Numbered from the stretch's first letter, positions 33,218-41,292 are shown. The stretch is 64,000 nucleotides of DNA from JAWVFM01 sp963843315 (GCA_963843315.1 CAWJJU010000003.1:248001-312000); one strand, 5' to 3'. Made by a program: numbers and translations. Notes: generated from the sequence alone by a model not told the origin.

Positions 33218-34795
33218 TCACACCGGCATCACCCCGTGCTTGCGCCACGGCCTTTCGACCTTCTTGTTCGCCGCCATGCGCAGGCCGTTGATGATCGTGG
33301 GCCGCGTCTCGCGCGGGTCGATGATGTCGTCGATCGTGGCGTTCTTCGCCGCGATGTAGGGGTCGATGTTCTGGCGGACCGCCTGGAGCATCGCCTCGCG
33401 CGTCGCCTCCGGGTCGTCGGAGGCCTCGATCGCCGAGCGCCCGATGATGTTCACCGCGCCCTCCGCGCCCATCACCGAGATCTCGGCGCCGGGCCAGGCG
33501 ACGATGAGGTCCGGCTCGTAGGCCTTGCCGTTCATCACGTAGTAGCCGGCGCCGTAGGCCTTGCGGACCACCACCGTGACCTTCGGCACGGTCGCCCGCG
33601 AGATCGCGTAGAGCATCTTCGCCCCGTGGCGGATGATCCCGGCGTGCTCGACCTTCGAGCCGACCATGAAGCCCGGCACGTCCTGCAGGAACACGAGGGG
33701 GATGCTGAAGGCGTCGCAGAGGTTGACGAAGCGGGCGGCCTTGTCGGCCGAGTCGTTCTCGAGGATGCCGCCCAGCTGCTTGGGCTGGTTGGCGACGATT
33801 CCGACGGGCTGGCCTCCGAACCGCGCCAGGCAGGTGATGATCGTCCTCGCGAACTTGGGCTTGATGTCGAACCACTCGCCGTCGTCGACGATCTCGCCGA
33901 TCACGTCGTACATGTCGTAGGGCTTGCGCGAGCTCTCCGGGACGATCTCCATGAGCTTCTCCGACATGCGGTCGTCGGGGTCGGCGGTCTCGCGGATCGG
34001 CGGGCGCTCCTCGCAGTTGGAGGGGAAGTAGGAGAGGTAGGACTTGATCGCCTCGATGCACTCCGGGTCGTCGGCGACCTCCAGGTCCCCCACCCCGGAC
34101 TTGCGGCAGTGCACCTTGGCCCCGCCCAGGTCCTCCATCGAGATGTCCTCGCCCGTGACCGCCTTGGTGAGGTGGGGCCCGGCGAGCGCCATCGCCCCCT
34201 GGCCCGAGACCATGGGGACGAAGTCCGAGAGCCCGGGGATGTAGGCGGTGCCGGCCGCGCAGGGGCCAAGCATTCCGGCGACGAGCGGGACCACTCCCGA
34301 CATCGTCACCTCCTCGCGAAACAGGTGGCCGGAGCCGGCGAACAGCGACCCCGCGGCCTCCTGGATCCGCGCCCCCGCGGAGTCGAGCAGCCAGATCATC
34401 GGCATCCGCTTGCCGAGCGCCATCTCGCGCAGGCGGCCGACCTTCAGCTCGCCGGTCATCCCCATCGAGCCGGCCATCACCGTGAAGTCGTAGGCGGCGA
34501 TCGCGCACGCGCGACCGTCGACGTCGCCCCAGCCGGTGATGACGCCGTCGGCGGGGGCCTCCTTGCCCTCCATCGAGCGCTGCGAGAAGTGCGGGCCGCC
34601 GTGCAGGCCCATCTCGACGAACGTCCCCTCGTCCACCAGCAGGTCGATGCGCTCGCGCGCGGTGAGCTTGCCGGCGTCGTGCTGCTTTTGGATCTTCTCC
34701 TCGCCGCCGCCCAGCTTCGCGCGCTCGCGAGCTTCGTGGAGCTGGCCGGTCAACTCTGTGAGCGGCGCGGTCCCGGGGAGCTTGTGCTCAGACAC
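33218..34795 (-). CDS. Acyl-CoA carboxylase beta subunit (carboxyltransferase)
   Basis: 525 residues. Biotin-dependent carboxyltransferase of the propionyl/acetyl/methylcrotonyl-CoA carboxylase group. N-half: KLTARERIDLLVDEGTFVEM, DFTVMAGSMG and LLDSAGARIQEAAGSLFAG (acyl-CoA oxyanion region); C-half: RFVNLCDAFSIPLVFLQDVP, GFMVGSK and MNGKAYEPDLIVAWP (carboxybiotin side). Starts at GTG 34795, directly abutting the TAG of the upstream enoyl-CoA hydratase gene (TAGGTG). Needs a biotin carboxylase/BCCP partner: none adjacent, but a stand-alone 70-residue BCCP lies at 62749. Branched acyl-CoA substrate likely but not fixed. Confidence 0.9.
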   Translation of the reverse strand: MSEHKLPGTAPLTELTGQLHEARERAKLGGGEEKIQKQHDAGKLTARERIDLLVDEGTFVEMGLHGGPHFSQRSMEGKEAPADGVITGWGDVDGRACAIAAYDFTVMAGSMGMTGELKVGRLREMALGKRMPMIWLLDSAGARIQEAAGSLFAGSGHLFREEVTMSGVVPLVAGMLGPCAAGTAYIPGLSDFVPMVSGQGAMALAGPHLTKAVTGEDISMEDLGGAKVHCRKSGVGDLEVADDPECIEAIKSYLSYFPSNCEERPPIRETADPDDRMSEKLMEIVPESSRKPYDMYDVIGEIVDDGEWFDIKPKFARTIITCLARFGGQPVGIVANQPKQLGGILENDSADKAARFVNLCDAFSIPLVFLQDVPGFMVGSKVEHAGIIRHGAKMLYAISRATVPKVTVVVRKAYGAGYYVMNGKAYEPDLIVAWPGAEISVMGAEGAVNIIGRSAIEASDDPEATREAMLQAVRQNIDPYIAAKNATIDDIIDPRETRPTIINGLRMAANKKVERPWRKHGVMPV

Positions 34796-35578
34796 CTAGC
34801 GGCCCTTCCACTTCGGCTCGCGCTTCTCGAAGAACGCGGTGACGCCCTCGATGGCGTCCTCGGTGGAGAGCTCGATGGTGAGCTGGGTGCGCAGGTACTC
34901 CAGGGCGTCCATCAGCGGCATGTCCATCTGCCGCCACATCGCGTCCTTGCCCAGCTTCATAACCAGCGGCGATTTGGCCGCGAGCTTCAGCGCCCAGTCG
35001 GCGACCGCGCCGTCGAACTCCTCGGCCGGCACGACCTTGTTGACGATCCCGGCCTCGCGAGCCTCCTCGGCCGTCAGGCGCTCGCCCAGCAGCAGCATCT
35101 CGGTCGTCTTCTTGCGCGGAACGTTGCGGAAGATGAGCGCCATGATCATGAAGGGGAACAAGCCGACGTTGATCTCGGGAGTCCCGAAGCCGGCCGTGTC
35201 CTTGGCGATGATCAGGTCGCACGCCAGCGCGATGCCCAGCGCGCCGGCCAGGACGTGCCCGTTCGCGGCGACGACGACCGGCTTGCCCAGCTCGCCGATC
35301 TCGCGGAAGACGTCGACGAAGAGCTGAATCCCGAAGTACTTGTGCGCGGTGGGCACGTCGGCCGCGAACCCGCTCAGGTTGCCGCCCGCGGAGAACACCT
35401 TGTCGTGCGTGGACGCGAGGATCACGCAGCGCACGTCGCCGTCCTCCTTGGCGAGGGCCAGCGCCGCGAGGAGATCCGCAAGCAGCGCGTCGGAGAGCGC
35501 GTTGCGTGCGTGCGGGTCGTCCAGGGCGATCGTCGCGATGGGCCCCTCGACCTCGTAGGTGACCTTCTTGAAGTCCAT
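34796..35578 (-). CDS. Enoyl-CoA hydratase/isomerase family protein
   Basis: 260 residues, crotonase fold. Oxyanion-hole segments HDKVFSAGGNLSGF and NGHVLAGALGIALACDLIIA, then TAGFGTPEINVGLFPFM, where canonical hydratases have Glu residues: the second acid position reads PEINVG, the first region lacks the usual catalytic Glu (ALGIALACD), so it may be a hydratase variant or another crotonase reaction. Operon with the acyl-CoA carboxylase beta gene that follows without a gap. A TAGAGT box lies 14 bases before ATG 35578. Confidence 0.85.
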   Translation of the reverse strand: MDFKKVTYEVEGPIATIALDDPHARNALSDALLADLLAALALAKEDGDVRCVILASTHDKVFSAGGNLSGFAADVPTAHKYFGIQLFVDVFREIGELGKPVVVAANGHVLAGALGIALACDLIIAKDTAGFGTPEINVGLFPFMIMALIFRNVPRKKTTEMLLLGERLTAEEAREAGIVNKVVPAEEFDGAVADWALKLAAKSPLVMKLGKDAMWRQMDMPLMDALEYLRTQLTIELSTEDAIEGVTAFFEKREPKWKGR

Positions 35579-35624
35579 GAGTATGAAGTATTACTCTACA
35601 CTTTACGCAGATGTGAGCCAGACC

Positions 35625-35651
35625 CACTCAGGGGGTCTGACCCCTTGAGTG
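35625..35651. repeat. Divergent palindrome related to the RAYT repeat core
   Basis: CACTCAGGGGGTCTGACCCC then TTGAGTG: a 13-bp inverted repeat about a central T with one G-T mismatch near the middle. The inner GGGGTCTGACCCC equals the RAYT-repeat core but the outer arms (CACTC/GAGTG) differ and there is only one unit. It lies 17 bases before the acyl-CoA dehydrogenase start and could be a decayed repeat or an operator for the divergent pair. Confidence 0.6.
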
Positions 35652-35667
35652 AGGAGAAGGCAACCCT

Positions 35668-36873
35668 ATGGCAGCGACCGAGACCGTAATCAAGCCCGAG
35701 CACGCCGGCAACCGCAAGCACCTGCTCTTCAACGACGAGCACGAGGACCTGCGCGAGTCGATGAAGGCGTGGGTGCTGAAGGAGCTCCACCCCCACCGCA
35801 ACGAGTGGGAGGAGACCCTGTGGCCCGACGAGGCGATGCGGCGCGCCGGCGAGTTGGGCTACCTCGGCCTCTGCTTCCCAGAGGAGTACGGCGGGCAGGG
35901 CGGCGACTACTACTACTCGCTGGTGCGCGCCGAGTGCATGAGCTACTCGGGCTCGGGCGGCACCAATATGGGCTTCGCGGTCCAGTCGGACATGGTCCTG
36001 CCCCCCATTCACCTCCTCGGCACGGAGGAGCAGAAGCAGCGCTATCTGGTGCCCGGCATCAGGGGCGAGAAGATCGCCTGCCTCGGCATCACCGAGCCGG
36101 GCGCCGGCTCCGACGTCGCCGGCATCCGCACCAAGGCTGTCAAGGACGGCAGCGACTACCTGATCTCGGGCTCCAAGACCTTCATCACCAACGGCCCGCG
36201 TGCGGACTTCATCCTCCTCGTGGCCAAGACCGCCCCGGAAAAGCGCCACGACGGCATCACGCTGTTCCTCGTCGACCTGCGCGACGACGAGGGCAACCAC
36301 GTCGAGGGCTTCGAGGTCTCGCGGCGCCTGGAGAAGATGGGCATGCACGCGTCCGACACGGGCGAGCTGGCCTTCAACGAGGTCCGCGTGCCCGAGGAGA
36401 ACATCCTCGGCGAGCTCGGCAAGGGCTTCTACCACATCAGCTGGGAGCTCCAGTCGGAGCGCATGGTCGCCGCGGCGGGCTGCGTCGCGGGCGCGGAGCG
36501 GATGTTCGAGAAGACGCTCGAGTACGCCAAGGAGCGCGAGGCCTTCGGCCGCCCGATCGGCCGCTTCCAGGCGATCCGCCACAAGTTCGCCGCGATGGCC
36601 ACGAAGATCGAGGCCGCGAAGCAGTTCAACTACGTCACGGCCTGGCGCTACGCGAACGGCGAGTACCCGGTGCGTGAGATCTCGATGGTCAAGCTAATGA
36701 CTTCGCAGATGTGCTGCGAGGTCGCCGACGAGTGCGTGCAGATCCTCGGCGGCTACGGCTACATGAAGGAGTACGAGATCGAGCGCTCCTACCGCGACGT
36801 GCGCCTGAACCGCATCGGCGCCGGCACCGACGAGGTCATGCTCGAGGTCATCGGGCGCTCGTACGGGCTCTAG
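35668..36873 (+). CDS. Acyl-CoA dehydrogenase (isovaleryl/long-chain type)
   Basis: 401 residues, FAD flavoprotein introducing the alpha,beta double bond into acyl-CoA. Signatures: CLGITEPGAGSDVAGIRTKA, YLISGSKTFITNG, and the C-terminal QILGGYGYMKEYEIERSYRD. The usual catalytic Glu position near the end reads GAGTDEVM, without the Glu of medium-chain enzymes; instead a Glu in WELQSERMVAAAG on helix G is positioned like that of isovaleryl-CoA and long-chain enzymes. A ribosome site (GAGGAG) precedes ATG 35668. Divergent from the enoyl-CoA hydratase-carboxylase operon, with which it probably shares a pathway. Confidence 0.92.
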   Translation: MAATETVIKPEHAGNRKHLLFNDEHEDLRESMKAWVLKELHPHRNEWEETLWPDEAMRRAGELGYLGLCFPEEYGGQGGDYYYSLVRAECMSYSGSGGTNMGFAVQSDMVLPPIHLLGTEEQKQRYLVPGIRGEKIACLGITEPGAGSDVAGIRTKAVKDGSDYLISGSKTFITNGPRADFILLVAKTAPEKRHDGITLFLVDLRDDEGNHVEGFEVSRRLEKMGMHASDTGELAFNEVRVPEENILGELGKGFYHISWELQSERMVAAAGCVAGAERMFEKTLEYAKEREAFGRPIGRFQAIRHKFAAMATKIEAAKQFNYVTAWRYANGEYPVREISMVKLMTSQMCCEVADECVQILGGYGYMKEYEIERSYRDVRLNRIGAGTDEVMLEVIGRSYGL

Positions 36874-36874
36874 T

Positions 36875-38107
36875 TCACGCGGCCACCGGCAGCCGCACGT
36901 GCGCGACCCGCAGTACGTCGCCGGCCCCAGTCTGCACGGTGTACGCGACGGTGGCGATGCGGCGGGTGCCGGACGCGATCTGGGGGGCGAACGTCGGTGA
37001 TCTCGTCACCTTGAACCGCACGATCGCGGCGTGGAAGGCATCGGCGTAGTTGGCAACCGCGACCTTGTTGCACTCCCACGAGACATCGAGCAAACGACCG
37101 CGGGCGTCGGCCCAGCCGTCGTGGGTGGACGGGGCGCAGGAACTGTGGTCAGCGGTGAGGTGGCGGGGCGCGAAGCCGCTGCCCGTCCACTTGGCGATGA
37201 CCGGGTGGTGGGAGGCGTGGTTGACGGCGGTGACGATCCGCATTCCGTGCTTGGTCGTCTCGAGCGCCGCGTCGGTACCCGCCGCCCAGGTGTGTGCAAC
37301 CGCACGGAACGGGCTCCATGTTCCGCCGCTTGACCTGGTGGCGTAGTGGGCGGCCGTGCTGATCGAGCCGTACTTCTCGACGGCCAGAACCGGCTTTCCG
37401 CTCGCGAATGCGAGTTGCGCGTACCCGACGGGGTAAGGGGTCGTGACCGCCGTCCGAGAGGCCGATAGGCCTGGCCAGACCTGAACCTGCTGCGCCGGCG
37501 TGCCGGCGTAGGCAACCGCCCAGATTGAGTGGGCCGGGCCCAGCCCCACGTCGAGCAACTGACCGAAGCTCGGTGCGTCCGTGACGACGTCGTGCGCGGT
37601 GGTCAGGTTCTGGCCGTGCAGCGCCGTCGCCTCGGCGATCGCGCCGTTGAGCGGACCGTTGATCGAGTTCGGCGTGTCGTGGAACCAAAGCAGGTGCACC
37701 ACGTCGTCTCCGGTGACCAACACGCGAAGTCCGGCTGCTGACGAGTCGCCGAGGGAGCTGATCGTCTGGACGCCTCCGGCGCACGACGTGGCGCCGACCG
37801 GCAGCTTGCACAGGTGAACCGTGCGGGCCGGTTGGCTCTCGGTCGACGAGATCCATCCGATGTAGGCGGTGCCGGAGGGATTGGCGGCGACGTCGTATCC
37901 CGAGAACTGCGCCGTGGCCAGCTTGATCGGGCTGCCCACGATGCCGGGCGGATGTCCGGTGGCGGCAGCTGCGGAGGGCGACATCGAGATCAGGCCGATG
38001 GATGCCGTCGTGGCGAGGGTGGCGAACGTGGCCGCGGACCGAGCGCGGCGTATGAAGAGGGCGAGGACGAGGGTGCCGCGCGACCTGGTCGTGTCCACGG
38101 ACGACAT
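36875..38107 (-). CDS. Secreted protein of unknown function (beta-propeller-like)
   Basis: 410 residues. A basic N-terminus and hydrophobic segment (ATFATLATTASIGLISMSPS then AAAAT) form a signal peptide to about residue 47. The mature protein has repeating short strands with alternating GYDVAANPSGTAYIGW, RVLVTGDDVVHLLWF, SIWAVAYAG and AQLAFASGKPVLAVEKY patterns, typical of bladed sensor-like propellers, plus Cys pairs (CKLPVGATSC, CAPS...WECN). No catalytic signature recognised. Start ATG 38107 chosen because upstream sequence is not signal-peptide-like. Codon use is a little less GC-biased than neighbours. Stops 1 base from the convergent acyl-CoA dehydrogenase. Confidence 0.7.
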   Translation of the reverse strand: MSSVDTTRSRGTLVLALFIRRARSAATFATLATTASIGLISMSPSAAAATGHPPGIVGSPIKLATAQFSGYDVAANPSGTAYIGWISSTESQPARTVHLCKLPVGATSCAGGVQTISSLGDSSAAGLRVLVTGDDVVHLLWFHDTPNSINGPLNGAIAEATALHGQNLTTAHDVVTDAPSFGQLLDVGLGPAHSIWAVAYAGTPAQQVQVWPGLSASRTAVTTPYPVGYAQLAFASGKPVLAVEKYGSISTAAHYATRSSGGTWSPFRAVAHTWAAGTDAALETTKHGMRIVTAVNHASHHPVIAKWTGSGFAPRHLTADHSSCAPSTHDGWADARGRLLDVSWECNKVAVANYADAFHAAIVRFKVTRSPTFAPQIASGTRRIATVAYTVQTGAGDVLRVAHVRLPVAA

Positions 38108-38117
38108 TGAACCACGA

Positions 38118-38205
38118 CAGGAATACGTCGTCAACGGCGCGAAGATCTTCATCACGAACGGCGTCTGCCCCGACTTCCCGGTGTCCCCCTGCGGGACGAC
38201 CGACG
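38118..38205 (+). pseudogene. Fragment of an acyl-CoA dehydrogenase gene
   Basis: The + strand reads QEYVVNGAKIFITNGVCPDF then PVSPCGTTDASG, which matches the conserved middle of acyl-CoA dehydrogenases (compare YLISGSKTFITNG and YVVNGSKTFITNG in the intact genes at 35668 and 43188). Neither the upstream EPGAGSD motif nor any downstream domain follows, and no start is present. It lies in the 366-base gap between the secreted protein and arsR genes and appears to be a leftover of an older gene. Confidence 0.65.
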
Positions 38206-38396
38206 CCTCCGGCACGAGCATCCGGCCCCCGGCTCGGCTCAAGCTCGGCTACCGCCTGCACGGCTCGCCGGCGCTGACGACGGGGTGAGCGCGTGATCGT
38301 GCCCGGGCGCTGATCTGGCCGGACGGCGAGAAGGCCTGACCCACGCTGAGACCGGCGCGCTCTCGTCACGCACACCGGGGGTGGCGGCTCAGGCGC

Positions 38397-38450
38397 TTCG
38401 TTGCCCGTTCCCGTTTTTCATCGCCATAGCAACCAAAACTGGGCAACGAA
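38397..38450. repeat. Inverted repeat in the 38.1-38.5 kb gap
   Basis: TTCGTTGCCC (38397-38406) and GGGCAACGAA (38441-38450), perfect 10-bp arms with a 34-base interior of lower GC content (CGTTTTTCATCGCC..). The gap 38108-38473 holds this and the acyl-CoA dehydrogenase fragment, otherwise nothing recognisable. Possible ends of a small deleted mobile element, or regulator sites: GGGCAACG resembles the GCAAC half-sites near 39220. Confidence 0.5.
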
Positions 38451-38473
38451 CGGTTGTGCCGAGGCTCCTCCCT

Positions 38474-38800
38474 CTAGCGGCGCGAACGCGCCTCGAGCAC
38501 GCGGGCGAGGCCGGCCAGGCGCTCGTCCCACTCGCCGCCGACGGCGGCGATCCAGCTCGCGGCGTCCGCGAGCGGCGCGGGGTTGAGGGCGTACTGCGTC
38601 TCGCGGCCGACCCGCTTCGCGCGCACCAGCCGGGCGCCGCGCAGGGCGGCGAGGTGCTTGGCGATCGCCTGCCGGCTGATGGGAAGCTCGACCGCCAGCG
38701 CGCTGGCGGTCACCGTCCCGCCGCCGGCGAGGCGCTCGACGAGGCGCCGCCGGGTGGGATCGGCGAGCGCAGCGAAGACGGCGTCGGGAGCGGCGCTCAC
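38474..38800 (-). CDS. ArsR family transcriptional regulator
   Basis: 108 residues. Winged HTH: ALADPTRRRLVERLAGGGTV, ELPISRQAIAKHLAALRGAR and wing VGRETQYALNPAPLADA. No metal-binding Cys pair in the recognition helix, consistent with the SRPBCC-linked ArsR subgroup rather than arsenic sensors. GTG 38800 follows the TGA of the SRPBCC gene by one base, so both are one operon, first gene SRPBCC. Two GCAAC palindromes upstream of the operon are likely binding sites (autoregulation). Confidence 0.9.
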   Translation of the reverse strand: MSAAPDAVFAALADPTRRRLVERLAGGGTVTASALAVELPISRQAIAKHLAALRGARLVRAKRVGRETQYALNPAPLADAASWIAAVGGEWDERLAGLARVLEARSRR

Positions 38801-38801
38801 C

Positions 38802-39200
38802 TCAGGCGGCCACGAGGGCCAGCGCCATCGCCAGCGACGACAGCCGCGCGCCCCAGGCTGCACGGGCCACGGCGGCCGAGACCGCGGGCGCGCGCTCGAT
38901 CACCACGATGCGACTGCCGCCGGCCACAGCGTCGACCAGGAACTCCACCTCGGATCGCCCCGCCCCGTCGCGTTCCCAGGTGAAGGCGAGCAGGCGCTCC
39001 TCCTCGACGCGCGTGACAACGCCCTCACGCTCGGCGTCGCCGTCGCACACCCGCACCGTCCCGCCCTCCTCGGGCACCAGCTCGACCTCGTCGCCCAGCC
39101 ATTCCGAGAGCAGCCGCTCGTCGGTAAGAGCCTCCCAGAGCTCGGCCGGGCTGGCCGCGAACTCGGCCTCGCGTCTGACTTCCCTGGCGTCTTCGTTCAT
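38802..39200 (-). CDS. SRPBCC/AHSA1-like protein
   Basis: 132 residues. START-like hydrophobic-cavity fold: FAASPAELWEALTDERLLSE, WLGDEVELVPEEGGTVRV, VVTRVEEERLLAFTWER. Such proteins are commonly paired with an ArsR regulator, as here. A strong ribosome site (AAGGAGAGG) precedes ATG 39200. The C-terminus ends in an Ala/Leu-rich segment (LSSLAMALALVAA). Ligand unknown. Confidence 0.88.
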   Translation of the reverse strand: MNEDAREVRREAEFAASPAELWEALTDERLLSEWLGDEVELVPEEGGTVRVCDGDAEREGVVTRVEEERLLAFTWERDGAGRSEVEFLVDAVAGGSRIVVIERAPAVSAAVARAAWGARLSSLAMALALVAA

Positions 39201-39219
39201 TGAGCCTCTCCTTGGATGC

Positions 39220-39273
39220 GCAACCCCAGCGTTGCGGTTTGCTACAGTCGCCAACGTGCAACCACTGGGTTGC
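39220..39273. promoter_or_regulatory. Two palindromic operators, probable ArsR sites
   Basis: GCAAC-CCCAGC-GTTGC (39220-39235) and GCAACC-ACTG-GGTTGC (39258-39273) lie between the divergent SRPBCC-arsR operon and clpP, 38 bases start to start. The second is perfect over 6-bp arms. A further GCAAC half-site occurs at 39280. Spacing and gene context suggest the ArsR protein binds them and controls its own operon, possibly clpP as well. Confidence 0.6.
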
Positions 39274-39298
39274 AGGATAGCAACGCAAGGAGCCCCGT

Positions 39299-39916
39299 AT
39301 GCCACTGGTCCCGATGGTCGTCGAGCAGACCTCGCGCGGGGAGCGCGCGTTCGACATCTACTCGCGCCTGCTGGGTGAGCGGATCGTCTTCATCGGCCAG
39401 CCGGTGGACGACGACATCGCCAACCTCGCCGTGGCCCAGCTCATCCACCTGGAAGCCGAGGACCCCGACAAGGAGATCTCGCTCTACATCAACTCCCCCG
39501 GAGGCTCGGTCGACGCCGGCCTGGCGATCTACGACTCGATGCAGTACATCCGTCCCGAGGTGCGCACCATCTGCTTCGGCATCGCGATGTCGATGGGCTC
39601 GCTGCTCCTGGCCGGCGGTGCGCCGGGCAAGCGCCTCTCCTTGCCAAGCGCCCGCATCCTCATCCATCAGCCTTCGGGCGGCTTTGAGGGGCAGGTCTCG
39701 GACGTCGCGATCCACGCCGAGGCGGCCGTGGCCCTGCGCGCCCGTGTCGATGAGATCTACGCACGGCACACGGGTCGCGACATCGCCGAGGTCCACGACG
39801 ACATGGACCGCGACCGCTTCTTCACGCCCGAGCAGGCGATCTCATACGGTCTGATCGACGCGATCGTCGAACGCCACGAGATCGACCGCACGCCGACGGG
39901 CTTCGGGTCTCGTTAG
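39299..39916 (+). CDS. clpP: ATP-dependent Clp protease proteolytic subunit
   Basis: 205 residues. Catalytic triad present: Ser in GIAMSMGSLLLAGG, His in ARILIHQPSGG, Asp in MDRDRFFTPEQA; also SLYINSPGGSV. Forms the barrel-shaped peptidase that works with ClpX/ClpC unfoldases, none of which are in the window; it is alone rather than in the usual clpP1-clpP2-clpX set, so this may be an accessory paralogue. A ribosome site (AAGGAG, 7-base spacing) precedes ATG 39299. An NTF2-like gene follows after about 17 bases. Confidence 0.95.
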   Translation: MPLVPMVVEQTSRGERAFDIYSRLLGERIVFIGQPVDDDIANLAVAQLIHLEAEDPDKEISLYINSPGGSVDAGLAIYDSMQYIRPEVRTICFGIAMSMGSLLLAGGAPGKRLSLPSARILIHQPSGGFEGQVSDVAIHAEAAVALRARVDEIYARHTGRDIAEVHDDMDRDRFFTPEQAISYGLIDAIVERHEIDRTPTGFGSR

Positions 39917-39933
39917 GCGATAGGTTCAGCGGC

Positions 39934-40344
39934 CTGTCGAACCTCGACCACATCCGCTCCTACTACGAGTCGCTGAACACCGGCGACGTCGACCTCGTCG
40001 CCTCGCACTTCAGCGACGACGCCACCCACTACTACACGCGACTCGGCCCCCACCACGGGCGCGAGATCGCCGAGAACGCGAAGTGGGGAAACGACAATGT
40101 CGACGCTCTCTGGTTCTACGAGCACGGGATCGAGCAGGGCGACGAGGCCGTGATCGAGTGGACGATGACCTGGCGCGACCCGCGCTCAGGCGAGAAGCGG
40201 ATCAACCGCGGCACCGAGTGGTTCCGGCTGGTCGACGGCAAGATCGCCGAGGTCCGCGCCTATCACCACGGCGACCGCAAGAACCCGGAGGGGAACCTCC
40301 TGGGCTTCGACCACGCGGGGCGAGGGTTTACGACCCTCGGCTGA
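39934..40344 (+). CDS. NTF2/SnoaL-like domain protein
   Basis: About 136 residues: LDHIRSYYESLNTGDVDLVA, SHFSDDATHYYTRLGPHHG, WTMTWRDPRSGEK and FRLVDGKIAEVRAYHH form the cone-shaped NTF2-like fold used by SnoaL cyclases, dehydratases and binding proteins. The reading frame is open from within clpP but has no ATG, GTG or TTG near the family N-terminus; a CTG at 39934, 17 bases after the clpP stop, is the best candidate. The alternative GTG 40150 would remove half the fold. Stop TGA abuts the convergent hydrolase stop (TGATCA). Confidence 0.7.
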   Translation: MSNLDHIRSYYESLNTGDVDLVASHFSDDATHYYTRLGPHHGREIAENAKWGNDNVDALWFYEHGIEQGDEAVIEWTMTWRDPRSGEKRINRGTEWFRLVDGKIAEVRAYHHGDRKNPEGNLLGFDHAGRGFTTLG

Positions 40345-41292
40345 TCAGGCCCGCGTTGCCGGCCCGCGGCGAAGCTGCTGGCGCATCTCCTCGAGGTCCC
40401 ACTCGTAGGGCTCGGTGCCGTCGATGAAGTCGGCGAGCGCCCGCGCGACCTCGTAGGGCTCGTCGAGCTGCGGGAAGTGACCGGCGCCCTCGAGCTCGAC
40501 CAGCTGCGCCGTGGGGACCAGCTCCAGGACGTCCCGGCCGTGCTCGGGCGGAATGATCGGATCGCTGTCGCCCCAGATGACCAGGAGCGGGATCTTCTCC
40601 GCGAGATAGATGCGATCGAGCGCGCTGACCCGCTGGCCGCCGGAGTCGATGACCGCGCGCAACGTATGCAGGAATGCGTGCCGGGCGCCGGGCTCGGTGA
40701 GCGACGCGTAGCCGCGCGCGAACTCCGCGACGTCGTTGCCGAACTGGAGGCCCAGGCGGCCCACGGCCGACGCGACGACCTCGCCCGCGCGGAGGGCATA
40801 GGAGTGGGTGAGGATCGGCAGCACCACCTCGGAGCCGGGCAGCGTCGCCGCCCGCAGCAGCGGGTTGACCTCGCGGCCCAGGCCACCGCTGGACATGAGA
40901 ACCAGCCGCTCGCAGTACTCGGGGAACTGGTAGGCGAACTGCATCGCGATGCCGCCACCCAGGGAGTGCCCAACCGCCGTGCCGCGCTCGAAGCCCAGCA
41001 CCCCGAGCAGGTCGCGGATGCCGCTCGCGTATGCGCCCAGGGAGTAGTCGCCCCGCGGCTTCGCCGAGCGGCCGTGCCCGAGCAGATCCGGCGCGATGAC
41101 GGTGTGCGTCTCGGAGAGCTGGCGCATGGTCTCGCGCCACACCTGCGAGCTCGACGTGATCCCGTGGACGAGCACCACGAGGGGGCCCTCGCCGGCGCGC
41201 AGGTACCCCACGGTGTGGCCGTGGAGCTCGACCTCCTCGTAGCGAGGCTCGCGCTGGGCGCGGCGTCGCTTGGGGGTGGCGGCCGCGGCCAT
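40345..41292 (-). CDS. Alpha/beta fold hydrolase
   Basis: 315 residues. Seen: VLVHGITSSSQVW, APDLLGHGRSAKP, nucleophile in VGHSLGGGIAM, acid in VIWGDSDPIIPP, and the His in EGAGHFPQLDEP: a complete triad with the family of meta-cleavage product hydrolase/haloperoxidase-like enzymes. A basic N-terminal extension (TPKRRRAQREPRY) precedes the fold. The ATG overlaps the TGA of the upstream acyl-CoA dehydrogenase (TGATG), so they are co-translated; it may act as a thioesterase or lipase in the same pathway. Confidence 0.87.
   Translation of the reverse strand: MAAAATPKRRRAQREPRYEEVELHGHTVGYLRAGEGPLVVLVHGITSSSQVWRETMRQLSETHTVIAPDLLGHGRSAKPRGDYSLGAYASGIRDLLGVLGFERGTAVGHSLGGGIAMQFAYQFPEYCERLVLMSSGGLGREVNPLLRAATLPGSEVVLPILTHSYALRAGEVVASAVGRLGLQFGNDVAEFARGYASLTEPGARHAFLHTLRAVIDSGGQRVSALDRIYLAEKIPLLVIWGDSDPIIPPEHGRDVLELVPTAQLVELEGAGHFPQLDEPYEVARALADFIDGTEPYEWDLEEMRQQLRRGPATRA

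Noticed and set aside
33236..35689. 817-codon + strand frame opposite acyl-CoA carboxylase and enoyl-CoA hydratase
   Set aside because: Shadow frame without motifs; the minus-strand genes are intact.
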